From assembly GCF_001544695.2 (NCBI RefSeq), contig NZ_FCOM02000001.1, positions 62,001-126,000 on the forward strand: DNA of 64,000 nt, read 5' to 3'. A model generated the notes under the pieces. That model ran no database searches. It was not told where the DNA came from and saw nothing but the letters and a program-made list of their open reading frames with translations. Source of the DNA: Caballeronia arvi (GTDB lineage Bacteria; Pseudomonadota; Gammaproteobacteria; Burkholderiales; Burkholderiaceae). Position numbers and translations under genes: made by a program. The stretch's first letter is position 1. The number at the start of each line of letters is the position of its first letter. This document shows positions 9,035 to 17,708 of the stretch, piece by piece.

Positions 9035-10330
9035 TTACCCCTGCCGCGCCGCGATCTGCTTCCGCCACCCCGCGAGAATGCGCCGCGCGAGCGCATCATA
9101 ATCGCCGCCGAAGTGATGATCGCCGGGCAGTTTCACCACTTCGATGCCCGTCTTCGTGAGTTGCGGACACAGCGTGTCTTCTTCTTTTTCGCCATAGATG
9201 CATTGCACCATCGACGGCGGCAGCTTGTTGAGTTCCGGGCGCACCTTCAGCGCCTTGTCGCTCGCGGGCATGCCGAGCCAGCCCGTCACGCGAATCTGAA
9301 AATCCGCCGACGGCGAAAAGCCCATCAGCGAGATATACGACACCTGATCGCGCACCGCGTCCGGCAGGCGGTTGTACGCGAATGGCATCACGTCCGCGCC
9401 GAACGAGTAGCCGACGAGCGCCACGTGACTCGTATGCCAGCGCGCGTTGTAGGCGCGGATCACGCGGGCGATGTCGTTGGCGGTCTGCTGCGGCGTCTTC
9501 TCGCTCCAGAAGTAACGCAGCGAATCAATGCCGACCACCGATACGCCATCTTTCTGCAACGCGAGCGCCATCGTCTTGTCGAGATCGCGCCAGCCGCCAT
9601 CGCCGGAAATGACGATCGCGAGCAGATCCGTCGGTTGCGCGGCGCGCAGCTCGATCAGCGGCAGATCGGAGACATCGCTTTCTGAAACGGGTTCGGCTTT
9701 TTTCAGATGCGGCGCCGTCATCGCGACGAGCGCATCGGCCTTCGAACGGCCCGTTTCGAGCACCGCCGTGTATTCGAAGAAGCCTGGCAGCCCCTTCGCG
9801 TGGATGATGGTCGAATCCGGTGCGCACGGATTGAAACGCGCGTCGAGCATGGGCTCCGCCGCAAGCGATACCGCGCCCGCGACGGTGTTGTCCGGCGCCT
9901 GCTTCAGCGCGCTCTCCGCGAGAATCGCGCCCTGCCCCGTGCCGACGAGAATCGGCGCGTAATAGCGATTCGTCTGCACGGTGCGTTCGAGCTGATGGCT
10001 CATGTTCTCCGCGTCGCCGACGAGGTTGTGACACGACGTCTCGGTCTTGTCGGCCTTGATCTTCGCCGCGTACTTCATCGTGTCGACACCAATGACCATC
10101 GCGCCCTTGGCGGCGAGCGCATCGGCGGCTTGCTGATCGGCCGGGCTCCAGCCGCTTTTCTCCGAAAACAGCACGACGAAGCCCGTCATGCCGCCCGCGG
10201 GCTTCGTCAGCGTGACCTGACCATAGCGCCCGCCGGAAATCGTCTCGGCCGCATGCGCCATGCCGGACAGTAAGACACCACAGACGGCGGCCGCTGCCAG
10301 CGCCGCCGCTTTCTTGCAAAGGAATTTCAT
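9035..10330 (-). CDS. acvB: AcvB/VirJ-family periplasmic lipid hydrolase
   Basis: The 431-residue exported protein (signal peptide ending near GMAHA, residue 27) matches the AcvB/VirJ family. It holds two alpha/beta-hydrolase halves. The C-terminal half has the nucleophile motif GYSFGAD and a late DHHFGGD that supplies the catalytic His. The N-terminal half has a degenerate GTGQG in place of GxSxG and is probably structural. In Agrobacterium, AcvB hydrolyses lysyl-phosphatidylglycerol in the periplasm, opposing the MprF/LpiA synthase. Here the start codon overlaps the mprF stop (ATGA), so the two are translationally coupled, which supports the same lipid-homeostasis role. Start at 10330 is fixed by the signal peptide. 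Confidence 0.85.
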   Translation of the reverse strand: MKFLCKKAAALAAAAVCGVLLSGMAHAAETISGGRYGQVTLTKPAGGMTGFVVLFSEKSGWSPADQQAADALAAKGAMVIGVDTMKYAAKIKADKTETSCHNLVGDAENMSHQLERTVQTNRYYAPILVGTGQGAILAESALKQAPDNTVAGAVSLAAEPMLDARFNPCAPDSTIIHAKGLPGFFEYTAVLETGRSKADALVAMTAPHLKKAEPVSESDVSDLPLIELRAAQPTDLLAIVISGDGGWRDLDKTMALALQKDGVSVVGIDSLRYFWSEKTPQQTANDIARVIRAYNARWHTSHVALVGYSFGADVMPFAYNRLPDAVRDQVSYISLMGFSPSADFQIRVTGWLGMPASDKALKVRPELNKLPPSMVQCIYGEKEEDTLCPQLTKTGIEVVKLPGDHHFGGDYDALARRILAGWRKQIAARQG

Positions 10331-12921
10331 GAACGCCAGCCGCCCGCGAGGAGCGAAAGATCCGCCAAAGTGAAAAATACGCCGACCGAACCGGACGCCG
10401 CGAGGTAACGCGGCTCCCAGCGCGGCTGGAACTTGCTTTTGAATCCGCGCAGGCCGCGGAAGTTGTAGAAACGCCCGCCGAACCGCCACACGAGCCCAGC
10501 CAGTCGATGCCAGTGCGATGCGAGCGGCGTCGGCTCCATGCCCGACAGCGGCGCGATGCCCAGCGACAGCGACCTGAACCCCGCTTCCTTCAGATGCAGC
10601 GCGAGCTTGGTGAAGAGATACTCCATCGCATACGGCGATGCATCGGCGACGTGGCGCATCACGCCGACGGTCGCTTCGGTGTTCATGTCGGTCGTCATGA
10701 AGGTCACGAACGCGACCGGCTTGCCCTCCTGGCGCACCAGCAGCACCGACTGCGCCGCGAGATATTCCTCGTTGAAGGCCGCGACCGAGAAGCTCTTCTC
10801 GCGCGCCGAGCGGCTTTCCAGCCAGTCGTCGGAGATCGCGCGCAGCAGAGGCAGGCTTTCGGCGATACGCGCAGAACCGATCACCTCGGTGTCGAATCCG
10901 TCGCGCTCGCCGCGCTTGAGCGCATAACGCAGATGCGAACGATGCGAACCCTTCAGATCGAAGTCGGCAAGCGCGACGTGAGCTTCCTCGCCGAGCTTCA
11001 TCAGCGTGAGGCCGGCGTCGAGATAGAGCGGCAGCGCATCGGCGCGCACCTGGTAGAACGCCGCGCGGCCATTGTGCGCGTGCGCGAGCTCGACGAATTT
11101 GCGGATCAGTTCCGCCCACTCACGGCGCGGGCCGACCGGATCGTGCAGCGCGGCCCACGTGCGGCCGTGCTTCGCGTACATCAGGAAGGCTTCGCGCGAC
11201 TCGGAAAAGAGGAAGCTCTTGTCGCCCATCATCGCGAGGCCCGCGTCGCTGCGCTCCTGCGCACGGAAGATGCGCGCGGCATCGACGAGATCCTGCGCCG
11301 CGGGTTTCACGAAGCGGCCCGCCGCCGGACGCAACAATTGCCAGACGCCGAACGCCGACGCCACCACTGCCGCGGCAAGCGTCGCGCGCAGCGCACGCGG
11401 AGCGCGCTCGTCGAAGGCGAACTGCCACCAGAGATCGCCGCTGTATGGCACATCGCGGAACGCGAAGAACATGATCCAGACGGCCAGCGCCATCACGACG
11501 CCGATCGAAATCAGCCAGGTCGCCGTGAAGCGCTCGGCGAACAGCGACGAACGGCGGTTGAAGCGCTCGCGCGTCGCGACGAGCAGCACGACGAGAAACG
11601 CCAGCACGCCCGCTTCGACGAACGCGAGCCCCTTTGCCAGCGACAGCGCGAGATTCGTCACGGCGAGGATCAGCGCGAGCCACCAGGCGGCATCGAGCCG
11701 GCGCATCAGACCGCGCGCGACGAACAGCAGCAGCACGCCGAACACGGAGCCGAGCAGTTGCGAGCTTTCCAGCACCCACAGCGGAACGATGGTCTGCAAC
11801 AGGGCGATGCGCATCTTGAACGCGGGCGTCGCGCCGGAGATGACGAGCATCGAGCCGGCCGCGAACGTGACGATCGAGAGAAACACCGGCGCGAGCTGCG
11901 AAACGTGACGCGGATGCAGGAAACCGAAGCGGCCCTTGAGCGCACGGCCTTCGAATGCCGCCATCACGCCCGCCGAAAGGATCAACGGCAGGCCGAAGTA
12001 GATCGCGCGGTACGCGAGCAGCGCGGCGAGCACGTCCGGCGTCTGGGCGCTGCCGCCGAGCGCGAAGACCATCGCCGCCTCGAACACGCCGACACCGCCC
12101 GGCGTATGGCCGATCATGCCGAGCAGCATCGCCGCCGAGAACACCGTCATGAATTCGCCAAAACCGACTTGCGGATTCGGCAGCAGCGCCCAGAGCGCGA
12201 GCCCGGCGCCGAGCACGTCGACGACGGCGAGCGCGGCCTGCGCGACGAAATCACGGCGCGCCGGCACGGTGAACGCGAGCCACTTCCAGCGCGAGCGCAG
12301 CGTGCGCGGCTCACTGCCGCAGACGAGGACCATCGCCGCGAACACCGCGAGCAGCGCCGCGCCCGTCGCGCGCAATGCGGCGGGCGGCAAGTGCATCATG
12401 CCCGAGAGCGTGTCCGCGCCGAACAGCATGCCGGCGGCGGCCATGAACGCGAGCGAAAGCGCGAGCGTGACGCTCGTGAAGATCGTGAGGCGGCCAACCT
12501 GCGCCGGCGTGACCTCGGCTGCGCCGTAGACGCGGCAGCGCACGGCTCCGCCCGTCAGCGCGCCGAAGCCCGTCACGTTGCCGAGCGCGGAGCCGACCGT
12601 CGCGCCGACCCACAGCAGCGAACGCGGCATCGACACGCCGATATGACGCAGCCCGACCGCGTCGCGCCCGACCAGTGCGGCGAACGATAGCGCGGTCGCG
12701 AACAGCGCGGCGAACCAGGCTTGCGGCGTCATCACGCGCAGCGAGTGGATCACCGATTTGTAATCGACCGAGCGGGAAAGATGCTGGAAGACCACGAGCA
12801 GCAGCACGCAGATCACGACCGTGAGCACGGGCGCGGCGAGCCGCTGAAGATCGACGCCGCCGGACGGGCGTCCGACGGGTGACATGGCGCGAAGCCGGGC
12901 GAGCAACTTTGTGCGAGACAT
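10327..12921 (-). CDS. mprF: Bifunctional aminoacyl-phosphatidylglycerol synthase/flippase MprF
   Basis: The 864-residue membrane protein has the MprF architecture: an N-terminal flippase domain with eight or more hydrophobic segments (including the GNVTGFGALTGGAVRCRVYG motif region), further membrane helices to about residue 520, and a C-terminal cytosolic DUF2156 synthase domain with a GNAT-like fold (for example GDKSFLFSESREAFLMYAKH and LGIAPLSGM). It transfers an aminoacyl group, commonly Lys or Ala, from tRNA to phosphatidylglycerol and flips the product, lowering membrane charge. Amino-acid specificity cannot be read. The ATG at 12921 is preferred to a TTG at 12933. It is first in a two-gene operon with acvB. 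Confidence 0.9.
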   Translation of the reverse strand: MSRTKLLARLRAMSPVGRPSGGVDLQRLAAPVLTVVICVLLLVVFQHLSRSVDYKSVIHSLRVMTPQAWFAALFATALSFAALVGRDAVGLRHIGVSMPRSLLWVGATVGSALGNVTGFGALTGGAVRCRVYGAAEVTPAQVGRLTIFTSVTLALSLAFMAAAGMLFGADTLSGMMHLPPAALRATGAALLAVFAAMVLVCGSEPRTLRSRWKWLAFTVPARRDFVAQAALAVVDVLGAGLALWALLPNPQVGFGEFMTVFSAAMLLGMIGHTPGGVGVFEAAMVFALGGSAQTPDVLAALLAYRAIYFGLPLILSAGVMAAFEGRALKGRFGFLHPRHVSQLAPVFLSIVTFAAGSMLVISGATPAFKMRIALLQTIVPLWVLESSQLLGSVFGVLLLFVARGLMRRLDAAWWLALILAVTNLALSLAKGLAFVEAGVLAFLVVLLVATRERFNRRSSLFAERFTATWLISIGVVMALAVWIMFFAFRDVPYSGDLWWQFAFDERAPRALRATLAAAVVASAFGVWQLLRPAAGRFVKPAAQDLVDAARIFRAQERSDAGLAMMGDKSFLFSESREAFLMYAKHGRTWAALHDPVGPRREWAELIRKFVELAHAHNGRAAFYQVRADALPLYLDAGLTLMKLGEEAHVALADFDLKGSHRSHLRYALKRGERDGFDTEVIGSARIAESLPLLRAISDDWLESRSAREKSFSVAAFNEEYLAAQSVLLVRQEGKPVAFVTFMTTDMNTEATVGVMRHVADASPYAMEYLFTKLALHLKEAGFRSLSLGIAPLSGMEPTPLASHWHRLAGLVWRFGGRFYNFRGLRGFKSKFQPRWEPRYLAASGSVGVFFTLADLSLLAGGWRS

Positions 12922-13317
12922 GCGTTCTATCAAACTGACTGACGCTGCGCATCGGCCGCGAACGGTCGATGGCGACGTTACATCAAGGTTATCGGGGACC
13001 CGCGCAACTCACGCGGTCGGAGAGCGCCACAATCGGCTCCCGCCGCCCGCGCTCGCGCCATACAAAAGGCTTTAACGTGTGAAACGCCTATATAACGGCG
13101 ACGGTTGACCCGACTTGACCAATACTGGGAAAACTACTAATCGAAAGCTTGTGTTCAGACTCGGCGCGCTGTTTTGGCGATTGATTTAGCACGAACGACC
13201 GGTCGAATTGGCTTTACGGTTTGTCAGGGGAGCGGTTAGGATCGACGCCCGCGCGCTCTGCGGACGTCGAATAAGAGCAGAAGTTTAAGCGGTCACTGTA
13301 AAAAAGGTATCGGAACT
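12922..13317. other. Intergenic region between mprF and a small lipoprotein gene
   Basis: This divergent 396-bp spacer is less GC-rich than its neighbours. It must hold the mprF promoter on the minus strand and the promoter of the 13318 gene on the plus strand. A weak plus-strand promoter-like pair (TTGACC, 17 bp, TAATCG) is visible around 13117-13145, but I would not rely on it. No reading frame or RNA gene is supported. Confidence 0.35.
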
Positions 13318-13674
13318 ATGAGAAAAACCATCGCAATCTTGTTGGCAGCAATCGGCGCGTCCGCGTTGAGCGCGTGCGTTTCGACGGACGACGCCTTGCT
13401 CAAGACCGTGCCGGTCGGGTCCGGCACGTCGCAGTTGAAGCCTTACGATTTCGTTCGGTGCGTGAAGGAAAAATGGACGCCGATCGCCGGACGCGTGCGC
13501 GAATACGCGCCGAGCACCGATACGCAGGCCGTCTCCATCCCGAGCGGCGGTCTGACAAGCCAGTCGGTGGTGCTGGTGATCGCGCAGGCATCGGCGAACG
13601 GCACGGGCTACACGATCTACGGCGATGTCGCCATCACGGGCCGCTATGTCACGGCCACGCACGCGTGCGATTGA
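13318..13674 (+). CDS. Small predicted lipoprotein of unknown function
   Basis: A 118-residue protein with a classical lipoprotein signal (MRKTIAILLAAIGASALSAC, lipobox LSAC, Cys20). The mature part has a conserved-looking pair of Cys residues (FVRCVKEKW and THACD at the C-terminus) that could form a disulfide, and a short beta-rich core. I do not recognise a named family. Its end is only 22 bp from the end of the convergent lipoprotein gene at 13697-14218. Confidence 0.75.
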   Translation: MRKTIAILLAAIGASALSACVSTDDALLKTVPVGSGTSQLKPYDFVRCVKEKWTPIAGRVREYAPSTDTQAVSIPSGGLTSQSVVLVIAQASANGTGYTIYGDVAITGRYVTATHACD

Positions 13675-13696
13675 CCCCTGACCCCGTTTCCCTCGC

Positions 13697-14218
13697 TCAG
13701 GACGGTTTGTTGCCGCGCATGTCGACGCCGGCCAGATGCGTCCCGACGACGCGTCCGATCAGATAGCCGTCCGACGCGCACGCATTGACGCGCTCCTTGC
13801 CGTCCCACTGGATCTTGTACTGATCGTCCTGGGAATGAACCGCGGAGGCGTCGAACTTGCGCTTCGCCTTGCCGCCGTTGCGCACTTCTTCGCCGACGAG
13901 CCGGTTCCACGTCAGCGCGTAGCCGTAGCGCACGCCGTCGGCAAAGGCTTCGCTATCGCAAACTTGCGACGGGGGCGTCGTCTTGATCATCTGATGGTAG
14001 CCGTTCGCGGTGCCGACCATGATGCGCTGTTCGCCCGGCGGCGCGGGCGGTGCTGCCGGCCTGGGCGCGGCCTGGGCGGCTCGCGCAGCCGATGCTGCCG
14101 ACGCGGCAGCCGCCGCATCGGCGTCGGTCTGCTGTGGAAGCGGCGCGCATGCGCCGAGAACGAGCGCCGCTGTCACCGCGATTGCCGTGCCGGCGCCTTG
14201 CATTTTTATGAACGTCAT
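13697..14218 (-). CDS. Alanine/proline-rich predicted lipoprotein, unknown function
   Basis: The 173-residue product has a lipoprotein signal with lipobox LGAC, a low-complexity Ala/Pro linker (about residues 30-65), and a compact C-terminal part containing two Cys residues (SQVCDSEAF and NACASDG). I do not recognise the family. The ATG at 14218 is preferred because a strong AGGTGA sequence sits 8 nt upstream; a GTG at 14230 and an ATG at 14203 are alternatives. The C-terminal part may bind cell wall or protein in the periplasm, but nothing in the sequence proves this. Confidence 0.7.
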   Translation of the reverse strand: MTFIKMQGAGTAIAVTAALVLGACAPLPQQTDADAAAAASAASAARAAQAAPRPAAPPAPPGEQRIMVGTANGYHQMIKTTPPSQVCDSEAFADGVRYGYALTWNRLVGEEVRNGGKAKRKFDASAVHSQDDQYKIQWDGKERVNACASDGYLIGRVVGTHLAGVDMRGNKPS

Positions 14219-14303
14219 CCTGCGAATCACCTGCGCTGACCTATCTCAAATTTAGTCCGGGCTCTACCTTACCATCCCGGGATGAATTCATCGGAACGAT
14301 GCG

Positions 14304-14339
14304 AAAAAGGCCGCCCACGCAACGACGCGGACGCCCTTT
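14304..14339 (-). terminator. Rho-independent terminator after LuxR-type response regulator gene
   Basis: On the minus strand a stem of about 14 bp with one mismatch and two G-T wobble pairs (outer pair AAAGG with CCTTT) is followed by TTTTTC. It lies 39 bp beyond the response regulator stop codon. Confidence 0.7.
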
Positions 14340-14377
14340 CGGTGCGCCCGCGTCGAAAAAGAGGATTAAGCGCGTGC

Positions 14378-15073
14378 TCAGGACGCCGACGACGTATTGC
14401 TCATCGGCATTTCGATCCCGCGCCGCGCCATTTCGACGATCAGAAACGTTCGCCGCGTGACGTGAAAGCGCGCGAGCAGATCGCTTGAATATTCCTTGGC
14501 GGTGTTTTCGCTGATGTTCATCTTGCGCGCGATAGCCTTATTCGACAGTCCCTGCAGCAGATAGCGGAGCGTCTCGGTCAGGCGCGGCGGCAGATCGAGC
14601 GATTCGACCGTCACGCCCGCGTGCGGCGACACCGGCTTGGGACTATGCCCGCCCTTGCCGAGCACCGTGTTCGGCAGATACACGCGCCCATTCAGGATGG
14701 TCTTGAGCGCTTCGCGAAACACGCCCGCGCCCTGCTCGCTGCCCTTGGAGATGAATCCGCACGCGCCGTTCTTGATGCACTCGAGCACGGTGTCGCGGTC
14801 GTCCTGCGCGGACAGCATGATCGTCTGGATCTCGCGCTCTTCCTCGCGGATCCAGTTGAGCAGATCCATGCCCGTGGCCTGGCCGCGCAAGTGGTAGTCG
14901 AGAAACATCAGGTCGTAGGTATTGGCGGAAAGCTTGGCTTTCGCCTGCTCGAAACCATCGGCTTCGTCGATTTCGAGCAAGGGCTCGTTCGCCAGAATGA
15001 GGCTTTTCATGGCGCTCCGGGTGAGCCCTTCGTCCTCTACCAGCAACACAGTTTTGAAATAGCCATTTTCCAT
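14378..15073 (-). CDS. NarL/LuxR-type response regulator
   Basis: The 231-residue protein has an N-terminal receiver domain and a C-terminal LuxR-type HTH. The receiver shows the acidic pair in LLVEDEG, phospho-acceptor Asp59 in LMFLDYHLRG, the Ser switch residue in IMLSAQDD, and Lys in FISKGSE. The HTH shows the pattern LTETLRYLLQGLSNKAIARK followed by MNISENTAKEYSSDLLARF. No histidine kinase is adjacent, so it is an orphan by context. It is divergent from a second receiver protein at 15269-15721, 195 bp away. The start has a CGGAG site. Confidence 0.9.
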   Translation of the reverse strand: MENGYFKTVLLVEDEGLTRSAMKSLILANEPLLEIDEADGFEQAKAKLSANTYDLMFLDYHLRGQATGMDLLNWIREEEREIQTIMLSAQDDRDTVLECIKNGACGFISKGSEQGAGVFREALKTILNGRVYLPNTVLGKGGHSPKPVSPHAGVTVESLDLPPRLTETLRYLLQGLSNKAIARKMNISENTAKEYSSDLLARFHVTRRTFLIVEMARRGIEMPMSNTSSAS

Positions 15074-15268
15074 TGCGACGCTCCGAGAACGGTTCCGATA
15101 TTACGCGCGCTCCGATTGACTTCCACCCCTCTTTCGCAGGGATACATTCGGCAGTCTCCCAAAATTCTCCGCGTTCCCTGCCCGTGCCGGGTTTTCCGAT
15201 GAGCCCGTCCGGCCGACACTGGCGGCATCGAATCGACCACGTAACCCAATACGAGCATGGAGGATGAG

Positions 15269-15721
15269 ATGTCAAGCCGTCTGGCCGACAACGAGAGCGA
15301 ATTCGCGTTGTGGCGTATCAAGCGGGCCCGTAGCGGAGACGCATCGCGCCGTGTGCTGATCGCCCACAAGGACAAGTCGATCGGCGATTCGCTCGCCGTG
15401 CAACTCCGGCTGAAAGGCTTGCAGGTCATCCATTCGCAGGATCTGAAATCCGTGCGGGCGCTGGTGCATAGCTGGCAGCCGCAGGCGCTGCTTCTCGATA
15501 CGAGTTTCGACAACGAGTCCGGCTACGTCTTTTCGCGCACGCTGCGCATGGACGCCGACGTGACCGGGCGCCTGCTCGTCGCGATGAGCAACGTGTGGCC
15601 CGCCGATCCGGTGCAAACGCTCAAGGAAGCCGGCTTCGACGCCCACTGCCGCCGGCCTTGCTCGACGTGGCGCATCGTCGATCTCGTCGAGTCATTTTTC
15701 TCGATGCCGCTCACGCGGTGA
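15269..15721 (+). CDS. Degenerate stand-alone receiver-domain protein
   Basis: The 150-residue protein consists of a leader of about 28 residues followed by one CheY-like receiver fold with no output domain. The phospho-acceptor Asp77 is kept (ALLLDTSFD), but the acidic pair after strand 1 is reduced (IAHKDKS) and the conserved Lys before the last helix appears to be Arg (CRRP), so phosphorylation may be weak or absent. The start at 15269 is set by GGAGG six bases upstream; an in-frame ATG at 15257 lacks a site. It may act with the divergent response regulator, for example as a phosphate sink or protein partner. Confidence 0.7.
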   Translation: MSSRLADNESEFALWRIKRARSGDASRRVLIAHKDKSIGDSLAVQLRLKGLQVIHSQDLKSVRALVHSWQPQALLLDTSFDNESGYVFSRTLRMDADVTGRLLVAMSNVWPADPVQTLKEAGFDAHCRRPCSTWRIVDLVESFFSMPLTR

Positions 15722-15750
15722 ATTGCGCTGAACCGCACTGGAGGTGCGCC

Positions 15751-15930
15751 ATGAACACGGATATCTGCATCGTCGGGGGAAGCTTGCCGGCGAATGCGTC
15801 GCGCTGCCCCGCGGTTCGCGAGCGCGCCTGTGTCGAAGCGCGCGTCAGGCGTCGTCGTCGTCGCGCCGGGCCGGGTTCGCGCCGGTTGCCATCACGAGCG
15901 ACGCCCGTATTTCACTACCTGGATCGATGA
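15751..15930 (+). CDS. Possible small ORF or gene remnant, antisense to mutarotase gene end
   Basis: A strong GGAGGTG site and ATG at 15751 open a 59-residue frame. It begins like an NAD/FAD-binding protein (NTDICIVGGSLPANA) but turns into Arg-rich sequence where it runs antisense to the last 86 bp of the convergent mutarotase gene. The good initiation signal suggests a truncated gene or a small peptide; the tail looks like a frame shadow. Real product doubtful. Confidence 0.3.
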   Translation: MNTDICIVGGSLPANASRCPAVRERACVEARVRRRRRRAGPGSRRLPSRATPVFHYLDR

Positions 15931-16780
15931 CAGCGATGCCCGTGCCGGGCCGGCCTCGCGCCGCGAGGTTGAAGCCGTCGCTCACATGCGAGACCGGCTC
16001 GACGCACAGATAACCCGCGCCCGCCGGACAATGCACGACGACATGGCTCAGCGCGTCGTCGGCTATCAGTTCGAGCGTGCGGCCGTCCGCATAGCGCAAG
16101 GTCGCGCGCCCGTCCCATCCGCTCAGATAGCGCGTGCAGCCTTCCGTTTCCCGCTCATGCCGACGCGCGGGACTTTCGTCAGTCGGCTCGATCGCGATCT
16201 CCGCTTCGTGACGCCAGTGCGTGGTCGCATGAAGTTCGGCCTCGCTCGCGCCGAAGTAAGGATGAAAACCCAGGCCGACCGGCATCGGACTCGACGACCG
16301 GTTCACGATGCGCATCGACATGCGCGCGCCCTGCGCGTTCGCCTCGATCAGCTGCACGGCCTCGAACGCCCACGGCCAGCCATGTTCGCCCTCGCCGTGC
16401 ACGTAGCGCAACACGACGCAATCCGCCTCCTGCAACTCGACGCTCCACGCCGCGAACTGGCCGAAGCCGTGCAGCGCGTGCGCCATCCCGGGAAACGTCG
16501 CCAGCTCGACGATGGAACCATCCGGCGCCGGAAAACGCGCATCGCGCACGCGATTGGAAAACGGCACGAGCGGATAGCTGCCGCCTTTCGGCCAGGCATC
16601 GCACGGCCAGCCCGCGATGGTCACGGGCACGAGCCAGTCCGCGAGGCCGCGCTCGCCCCGCGTGGCAAAGCGCGTAATGCGCCCGCCCGCGGCCGGCGCG
16701 ATTTCGATGACATGCGGCCCGCTCGAAATGCACAGGCGCGGCTCGGCGTCCAACTCGACGACTTCGCGGAATTTCGTCAC
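15845..16780 (-). CDS. Aldose 1-epimerase (galactose mutarotase-like) protein
   Basis: The 311-residue protein matches the aldose 1-epimerase superfamily: YPLVPFSNRVRDARF near residue 70, a catalytic His in ALHGFGQFAAW, GLGFHPYF with the second His, and a late catalytic Glu in CVEPVSH. It should interconvert alpha and beta anomers of a sugar in the cytosol. It starts with GTG and lies only 25 bp downstream of the ABC permease gene, so it is probably the last gene of the ABC importer operon. That position hints that the imported substrate is a sugar or sugar derivative, although the importer looks like the polyamine/phosphonate class. Confidence 0.85.
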   Translation of the reverse strand: MTKFREVVELDAEPRLCISSGPHVIEIAPAAGGRITRFATRGERGLADWLVPVTIAGWPCDAWPKGGSYPLVPFSNRVRDARFPAPDGSIVELATFPGMAHALHGFGQFAAWSVELQEADCVVLRYVHGEGEHGWPWAFEAVQLIEANAQGARMSMRIVNRSSSPMPVGLGFHPYFGASEAELHATTHWRHEAEIAIEPTDESPARRHERETEGCTRYLSGWDGRATLRYADGRTLELIADDALSHVVVHCPAGAGYLCVEPVSHVSDGFNLAARGRPGTGIAVIDPGSEIRASLVMATGANPARRDDDDA

Positions 16781-16805
16781 AACACGACGTCCGTATTGAG
16801 AGGCG

Positions 16806-17708
16806 TCACTGCTTCTGCTCCTTCACGCGCGACACGAGTTGCGTCGGGCTCACGAACTGCAGCGCGATCAGCACCCAGACCATCGTGATGGCCATGTAGA
16901 TCATCGCCATCGCGTCGATGGATTGCGGTGCGCGCACGCCCGTCGAGAAGACCGCGTAGTACAGCGCGACAACGAGCGTCTGTGTGGTCGGCCCGGCGGT
17001 AAAGAACGTCAGCTCGAACATGCCGATCGTTCGCACCAGGACGAGCAAACCAGCAGCCAGCATGCCCGGCACGAGCAGCGGCAGCAGCACGTAGCGGAAG
17101 TAACGGAACGTGTTTGCCCCGAAAATACGTGCGGCCGATTCCAGATTCGGATCGATCTGCTCGATGAACGGCGTCATCACGAGAATAACGAACGGCAACG
17201 CAGGCACCAGGTTCGCGAGAATCACGCCGGTCAGCGTGCCCGCGAGATGGAACTTGTACATGACCGTCGCCATCGGGATGCCGTATGTCACGGGCGGCAC
17301 CATCAGCGGCAGCAGGAACACGAGCATCGCGAAACGCTTGCCGGGAAACTGCACGCGCGCGAGCGCATACGCCGCCGGCACGCCGAGCACGAGCGACAGC
17401 AGCACCACCGCGCCCACCACTTCGAGCGTCACGAGCAGCACGCTCGAAAGCTGGAAGTCGCTCCATGCCTGCGCGTACCAGTGCAGCGTGAAGCCCTGCG
17501 GCAAGAGCGTGCCGAACCAGCGCGTCGCCACCGAGTTCACGGCGACGGTCGCGATCAGCAGCAGCACGTTGACGAGAAAGAAGCCCATCGTCGCCCAGAC
17601 GAAGCACTTCCACAGCCTGTCGCGCAGGCTCGACTGTTGTTTCATGATCTTGCCCGCGTTGTTGCCGGGCGATGCCCAGACCGGCGCCGTTTGATTATCG
17701 AGAGCCAT
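16806..17708 (-). CDS. ABC importer inner-membrane permease (second of pair)
   Basis: A 300-residue permease with six predicted membrane helices and the BPD_transp_1 EAA loop (ESAARIFGANTFRYFRYVLLP), which docks to the ATPase. It resembles PotC-like permeases. The N-terminal 20 residues are cytosolic. The start codon overlaps the stop of the upstream permease by one base (TAATG), so the pair is translationally coupled and should form a heterodimeric channel. Confidence 0.88.
   Translation of the reverse strand: MALDNQTAPVWASPGNNAGKIMKQQSSLRDRLWKCFVWATMGFFLVNVLLLIATVAVNSVATRWFGTLLPQGFTLHWYAQAWSDFQLSSVLLVTLEVVGAVVLLSLVLGVPAAYALARVQFPGKRFAMLVFLLPLMVPPVTYGIPMATVMYKFHLAGTLTGVILANLVPALPFVILVMTPFIEQIDPNLESAARIFGANTFRYFRYVLLPLLVPGMLAAGLLVLVRTIGMFELTFFTAGPTTQTLVVALYYAVFSTGVRAPQSIDAMAMIYMAITMVWVLIALQFVSPTQLVSRVKEQKQ

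Noticed and set aside
10507..12690. Long plus-strand Arg/His-rich frame opposite mprF
   Set aside because: Typical high-GC antisense shadow: no domain, no site, composition dictated by third-position GC of mprF.
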